From Mytilus californianus (lineage: Eukaryota > Mollusca > Bivalvia > Mytilida > Mytilidae), in assembly GCF_021869535.1 (NCBI RefSeq), contig NW_026262690.1, forward strand, positions 64,488,995-64,552,994: a DNA stretch of 64,000 nt, given 5' to 3'. The notes under the pieces were generated by a model. It saw nothing but the letters and a program-made list of their open reading frames with translations, was not told where the DNA came from and made no database searches. The position numbers and the translations under genes are program-made. Shown in pieces: positions 58,790-64,000 of the stretch (positions within the stretch are counted from its first letter, which is position 1; each line of letters begins with the position of its first letter).

Positions 58790-61700
58790 CCCCCCCCCCC
58801 TATATTTTTTTAACCTAACTTCAGATTTCCAAACATAAACGATTCTGAACTTTTCTAAATAGATACGCCAATGTCTTCTCTAATGTCTTCTCTACGTTAC
58901 ATATACAGTCTTTGCCCGTCACAATCTCTATAAATTGGTCTTCAATCATCTTAAGGTACGCCATTCCTCGTTTTTAAGATAAAAGTTTCAGTTTTTTAAC
59001 CGTAACTTCAGATTTTGAACATAAACCACTCTGGAGATTTTCCTAAAACATGCGCAAATGTCTCCTCTACAACACCTATATAGTCGTTGTCCGTCACAAT
59101 CTCTTTGAAATGGTCAAAAATTTCCTTTTAGTGCCCTACCCCCCTAATCTCATTTTGTCAATTTCACAATAAAATTTTCAGTTTTTTAAACGCAACTTCA
59201 GATTTTCGAACATAAACCACTCTCGAGATTTTCTTAAACGATGCGCCTTAATATCCTCTACAACACCTATATAGTCGTTGCCCGTCACAATCTCTTGAAA
59301 TTGGTCCAAAATTAACTTATATTGCCCTACCCCCTATTCTCATTTTGTCAATTTCACAATAAAAGTTTCAGTTTTTTAACCGTAACTTCAGATTTTCCAA
59401 CATAAACCACTCTGGTGATTTTCCTAAACGATGCGCCGTTGTCTCTTCTACAACACCTATATAGTCGTTGCCCGTCACAATCTCTTGAAATTGGTCCAAA
59501 TTTAACTTAAATTGGCCTAACCCCCCATCTGATTTTGTCAATTTCACAATAAAAGTTTCAGTTTTTTAACCGTAACTTCAGATTTTCGAACATAAACCAC
59601 TCTGGAGATTTTCTTAAACGATGCGCCATAATATCCTCTACAACACCTATATAGTCGTTGCCCGTCACAATCTCTTGAAATTGGTCCAAATTCTTCTTTT
59701 AGTGCCCTACCCCCTAATCTCATTTTGTCAATTTCACAATAAAATTTTCAGTTTTTTAACCGTAACTTCAGATTTTCGAACATAAACCACTCTGGAGATT
59801 TTCTTAAACGATGCGCCAATATCTCCTCTAAAACACCTATATAGTTGTTGCCCGTCACAATCTCTTGAAAATGGTCCAAATTTTTCTTTTAGTGCCCTAC
59901 CCCCTAATCTCATTTTGTCAATTTCACAATAAAATTTTCAGTTTTTTAACCGTTACTTCAGATTTTCGAACATAAACCACTCTGGAGATTTTCTTTAACG
60001 ATGCGCAAATGTCTCCTCTACAATACCTATATAGTCCTTGCCCGTCACAATCTCTTTAAAATGGTCCAATTTTTTCTTTTAGTGCCCTACCCCTCTAATC
60101 TCATTTTGTCAATTTCACAATAAAATTTTCAGTTTTTTAACCGTAACTTCAGATTTTCGAACAGAAACCACTCTGGAGATTTTCCGAAACGATGCGCCAT
60201 TTTCTCCTCTGCAACACCTATATAGTCGTTGCCCGTCACAATCTCTTGAAATTGGTCCAAAATTAACTTAAATTGCCCTACCCCTAATCTCATTTTGTCA
60301 ATTTCACAATTTCAGTTTTTTAACCGTAACTTCAAATTTTCGAACATAAACCACTCTGGAAATTTTCTTAAACGATGCGCCATTGTCTCCTCTACAACAC
60401 CTATATAGTCGTTGCCCGTCACAATCTCTTGAAATTGGTCAAAAATTAACTTAAATTGGCCTACCCCCTAATCTCATTTTGTCAATTTCAGGATTTCAGT
60501 TTTTTAACCGTAACTTCACATTTTCGAACATAAACCACTCTGGAGATTTTCCTTAACGATGCGCCAATGTCTCCTCTACAACACCTATATAGTCGTTGCC
60601 CGTCACAATTTCTGTAAATTGGTCCAAAATTAACTTAAATTGGCCTAACCCCCAATCTCATTTTGTCAATTATGAAATTTCAGTTTTTTAACCGTAACTT
60701 CAGATTTTCGAACATAAACCACTCTGGAGATTTTCTTAAACGATGCGCCATTGTCTCCCCTACAACACCTATATAGTCGTTGCCCGTCACAATCTCTTTA
60801 AAATGTTCCAAATTTTTCTTTTAGTGCCCTACCCCCCTAATCTCATTTTGTCAATTTCACAATAAAATTTTCAGTTTTTTAACCGTCACTTCAGATTTTC
60901 GAACATAAACCACTCTGGAGATTTTCCTAAACGATGCGCCATTGTCTCCTCTACAATACCTATACAGTCGTTGCCCGTCACAATCTCTTGAAATTGGTCC
61001 AAAATTAACTTAAATTGGCCTACCCCCTAGTCTAATTTTGTCAATTTCACAATTTCAGTTTTTTAACCGTAACATCAGATTTTCGAACATAAACCACTCT
61101 GGAAATTTTCTTAAACGATGCGCCATTGTCTGCTCTACAACACCTATATAGTCGTTGCCCGTCACAATCTCTTGAAATTGGTCCAAAATTAACTTAAATT
61201 GGCCTACCCCCTAATCTAATTTTGTCAATTTCACAATTTCAGTTTTTTAACCGTAACTTCAAATTTTCGAACATAAACCACTCTGGAGATTTTCTTAAAC
61301 GATGCGCAAATGTCTCCTCTACAATACCTATATAGTCGTTGCCCGTCACAATCTCTTTAAAATGGTCCAAATTTTTCTTTTAGTGCCCTACCCCCCTAAT
61401 CTCATTTTGTCAATTTCACAATAAAATTTTCAGTTTTTTAACCGTAACTTCAGATTTTCGAACATAAACCACTCTGGAGATTTTCCTAAACAATGCGCCA
61501 TTGTCTCCTTTACAACACCTTTATAGTCGTTGTCCGTCACAATCTCTTGAAATTGGTCCAAAATTAACTTAAATTGCCATACCCCCTAATCTCATTTTGT
61601 CAATTTCGCAAAAAAAGTTTCAGTTTTTTAACCGTAACATCAGATTTTCGAACATAAACCACTCTGGAAATTTTCTTAAACGATGCGCCATTGTCTCTTC

Positions 61701-64000
61701 TACAACACCTATATAGTCGTTGCCCGTCACAATCTCTTGAAATTGGTCCAAAATTAACTTAAATTGGCCTACCCCCTAATCTAATTTTGTCAATTTCACA
61801 ATTTCAGTTTTTTAACCGCAACTTCAGATTTTCGAACATAAACCACTCTGGAGATTTTCTTAAACGATGTGCCAATATCTCCTCTACATCACCTATATAG
61901 TCGTTGCCCGTCACAATCTCTTGAAATTGGTCCAAAATTAACTTAAATTGCCCTACCCCCTAATCTAATTTTGTCAATTTCACAATTTCAGTTTTTTAAC
62001 CGTAACATCAGATTTTCGAACATAAACCACTCTGGAAATTTTCTTAAACGATGCGCCATTGTCTCCTCTACAACACCTATATATTCGTTGCCCGTCACAA
62101 TCTCTTGAAATTGGTCCAAAATTAACTTAAATTGGCCTACCCCCTAATCTAATTTTGTCAATTTCACAATTTCAGTTTTTTAACCGTAACATCAGATTTT
62201 CGAACATAAACCACTCTGGAAATTTTCTTAAACGATGCGCCATTGTCTCCTCTACAACACCTATATATTCGTTGCCCGTCACAATCTCTTGAAATTGGTC
62301 CAAAATTAACTTAAATTGGCCTACCCCCTAATCTAATTTTGTCAATTTCACAATTTCAGTTTTTTAACCGTAACTTCCGATTTTCGAACATAAAGCAGTC
62401 TGGAGATTTTCTTAAACGATGCGCCATTGTCTTCTTACAACACCTATATAGTCGTTGCCCGTCACAATCTCTTGCAATTGGTCAAAAATTAACTTAAATT
62501 GGCCTACCCCCCTAATCTCATTTTGTCAATTTCACAATTTCAGTTTTTTAACCGTAACTTCCGATTTTCGAACATAAAGCAGTCTGGAGATTTTCTTAAA
62601 CGATGCGCCATTGTCTTCTTACAACACCTGTATAGTCGTTGCCCGTCACAATCTCTTGCAATTGGTCAAAAATTAACTTAAATTGGCCTACCCCCCAATC
62701 TCATTTTGTCAATTTCACAATTTCAGTTTTTTAACCGTAACTTCAGATTTTCGAACATAAACCACTCTGGAGATTTTCTTAAACGATGCGCCATTGTCTC
62801 CCCTACAACACCTATATAGTCGCTGCCCGTCACAATCTCTTGAAATTGGTCCAAACTTAACTTAAATTGGCCTACCCCCCAATCTCATTTTGTCAATTTC
62901 ACAATTTCAGTTTTTTAACCGTAATTTGAGATTTTCGAACATAAACCATTCTGGAGATTTCCCTAAACGATGCGCCATTGTCTCCTCTACAATACCTATA
63001 TAGTCGTTGCCCGTCACAATCTCTTTAAAATGGTCCAAATTTTTCTTTTAGTGCCCTACCCCCCTAATCTCATTTTGTCAATTTCACAATAAAATTTTCA
63101 GTTTTTTAACCGTAACTTCAGATTTCCGAACATAAATCACTCTGGAGATTTTCTTAAACGATGTGCCATTGTCTCCTCTACAACACCTATATAGTCGTTG
63201 CCCGTCACAATCTCTTTAAAATGGTCCAAATTTTTCTTTTAGTGCCCTACACCCCTAATCTCATTTTGTCAATTTCACAATAAAATTTTCAGTTTTTTAA
63301 CCGTAACTTCAGATTTTCGAACATAAACCACTCTGGAGATTTTCCTAAACAATGCGCCATTGTCTCCTTTACAACACCTTTATAGTCGTTGTCCGTCACA
63401 ATCTCTTGAAATTGGTCCAAAATTAACTTAAATTGCCATACCCCCTAATCTCATTTTGTCAATTTCGCAAAAAAAGTTTCAGTTTTTTAACCGTAACATC
63501 AGATTTTCGAACATAAACCACTCTGGAAATTTTCTTAAACGATGCGCCATTGTCTCCTCTACAACACCTATATAGTCGTTGCCCGTCGCAATCTCTTGAA
63601 ATTGGTCCAAAATTAACTTAAATTGGCCTACCCCTCTAATCTCATTTTGTCAATTTCACAATTTCAGTTTTTTAACCGTAACTTCAGATTTTCGACATAA
63701 AGCAGTCTGGAGATTTTCTTAAACGATGCGCCATTGTCTCCTTACAACACCTATATAGTCGTTGCCCGTCACAATCTCTTGCTTTGGTCAAAAATTAACT
63801 TAAATTGGCCTACCCCTCTAATCTCATTTTGTCAATTTCACAATTTCAGTTTTTTAACCGTAACTTCAAATTTTCGAACATAAACCACTCTGGAGATTTT
63901 CTTAAACGATGCGCCATTGTCTCCCCTACAACACCTATATAGTCGTTGCCCGTCACAATCTCTTGAAATTGGTCCAAAATTAACTTAAATTGGCCTACCC
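58790..64000 (+). repeat. Satellite array 3, 183-191-bp unit, about 28 copies, runs off the window
   Basis: Unrelated to the 178-bp satellite. Each unit contains CAGTTTTTTAACCGTAACTT, CAGATTTTCGAACATAAACC, ACTCTGGAGATTTTC, AAACGATGCGCCATTGTCTC, CACCTATATAGTCGTTGCCC and GTCACAATCTCTTG. Two length classes alternate: 190-191 bp with CACAATAAAATTTTCAG, and 182-185 bp with CACAATTTCAG. The first copy (58,790-58,990, starting in a C11 run) is strongly diverged, and later copies differ by a few percent. Some blocks are shared over 1.86 kb, and some neighbouring copies are near-identical. No coding capacity. Confidence 0.97.

Overview
This is eukaryotic, repeat-dominated DNA, most likely from a bivalve mollusc and probably a mytilid mussel. 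There are no bacterial-style operons. The unique parts are AT-rich. BEL/Pao LTR retrotransposons are present. Several dispersed motifs match, from memory, sequences that recur throughout Mytilus-type genomes: the repeats at 50.2-50.5 and 55.05-55.6 kb, the GC-rich hairpin followed by a 'cataataagct'-like stretch at 50.6 and 50.8 kb, and the GAC-rich tract at 49.6 kb. The species was not determined.

Layout. 1-11,944 is a nearly perfect 178-bp satellite (about 67 copies, forward). 11,945-13,010 holds decayed monomers of the same satellite that switch orientation near 12,690. 13,011-23,472 is a retrotransposon block: a decayed, truncated BEL/Pao element (element 1) whose reverse transcriptase region is split by a second BEL/Pao element (element 2, 16,118-21,317, with two short LTRs and a 5-bp target duplication) and again by a 425-bp terminal-inverted-repeat element (21,391-21,815, TA target). 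23,473-48,027 is the same 178-bp satellite in reverse orientation (about 137 copies), organised in higher-order units: a 10-mer of 1,781 bp and a trimer of 535 bp. 48,028-53,105 is AT-rich intergenic DNA with several tandem and dispersed repeats. 53,106-58,645 carries what looks like a small spliced host gene on the minus strand. 58,790-64,000 is a second, unrelated satellite of 183-191 bp that runs off the window end.

How it fits together. The two 178-bp arrays point toward each other, with a nest of dead transposons near the old orientation switch. Array 1 looks recently homogenised, array 2 is organised in higher-order units, and both have decayed outer monomers that share ancestral variants. 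Every transposon reading frame is broken, so nothing here looks autonomously mobile. The minus-strand gene is inferred from splice signals and reading-frame phase alone. Its last two exons are the best supported; its product was not recognised.
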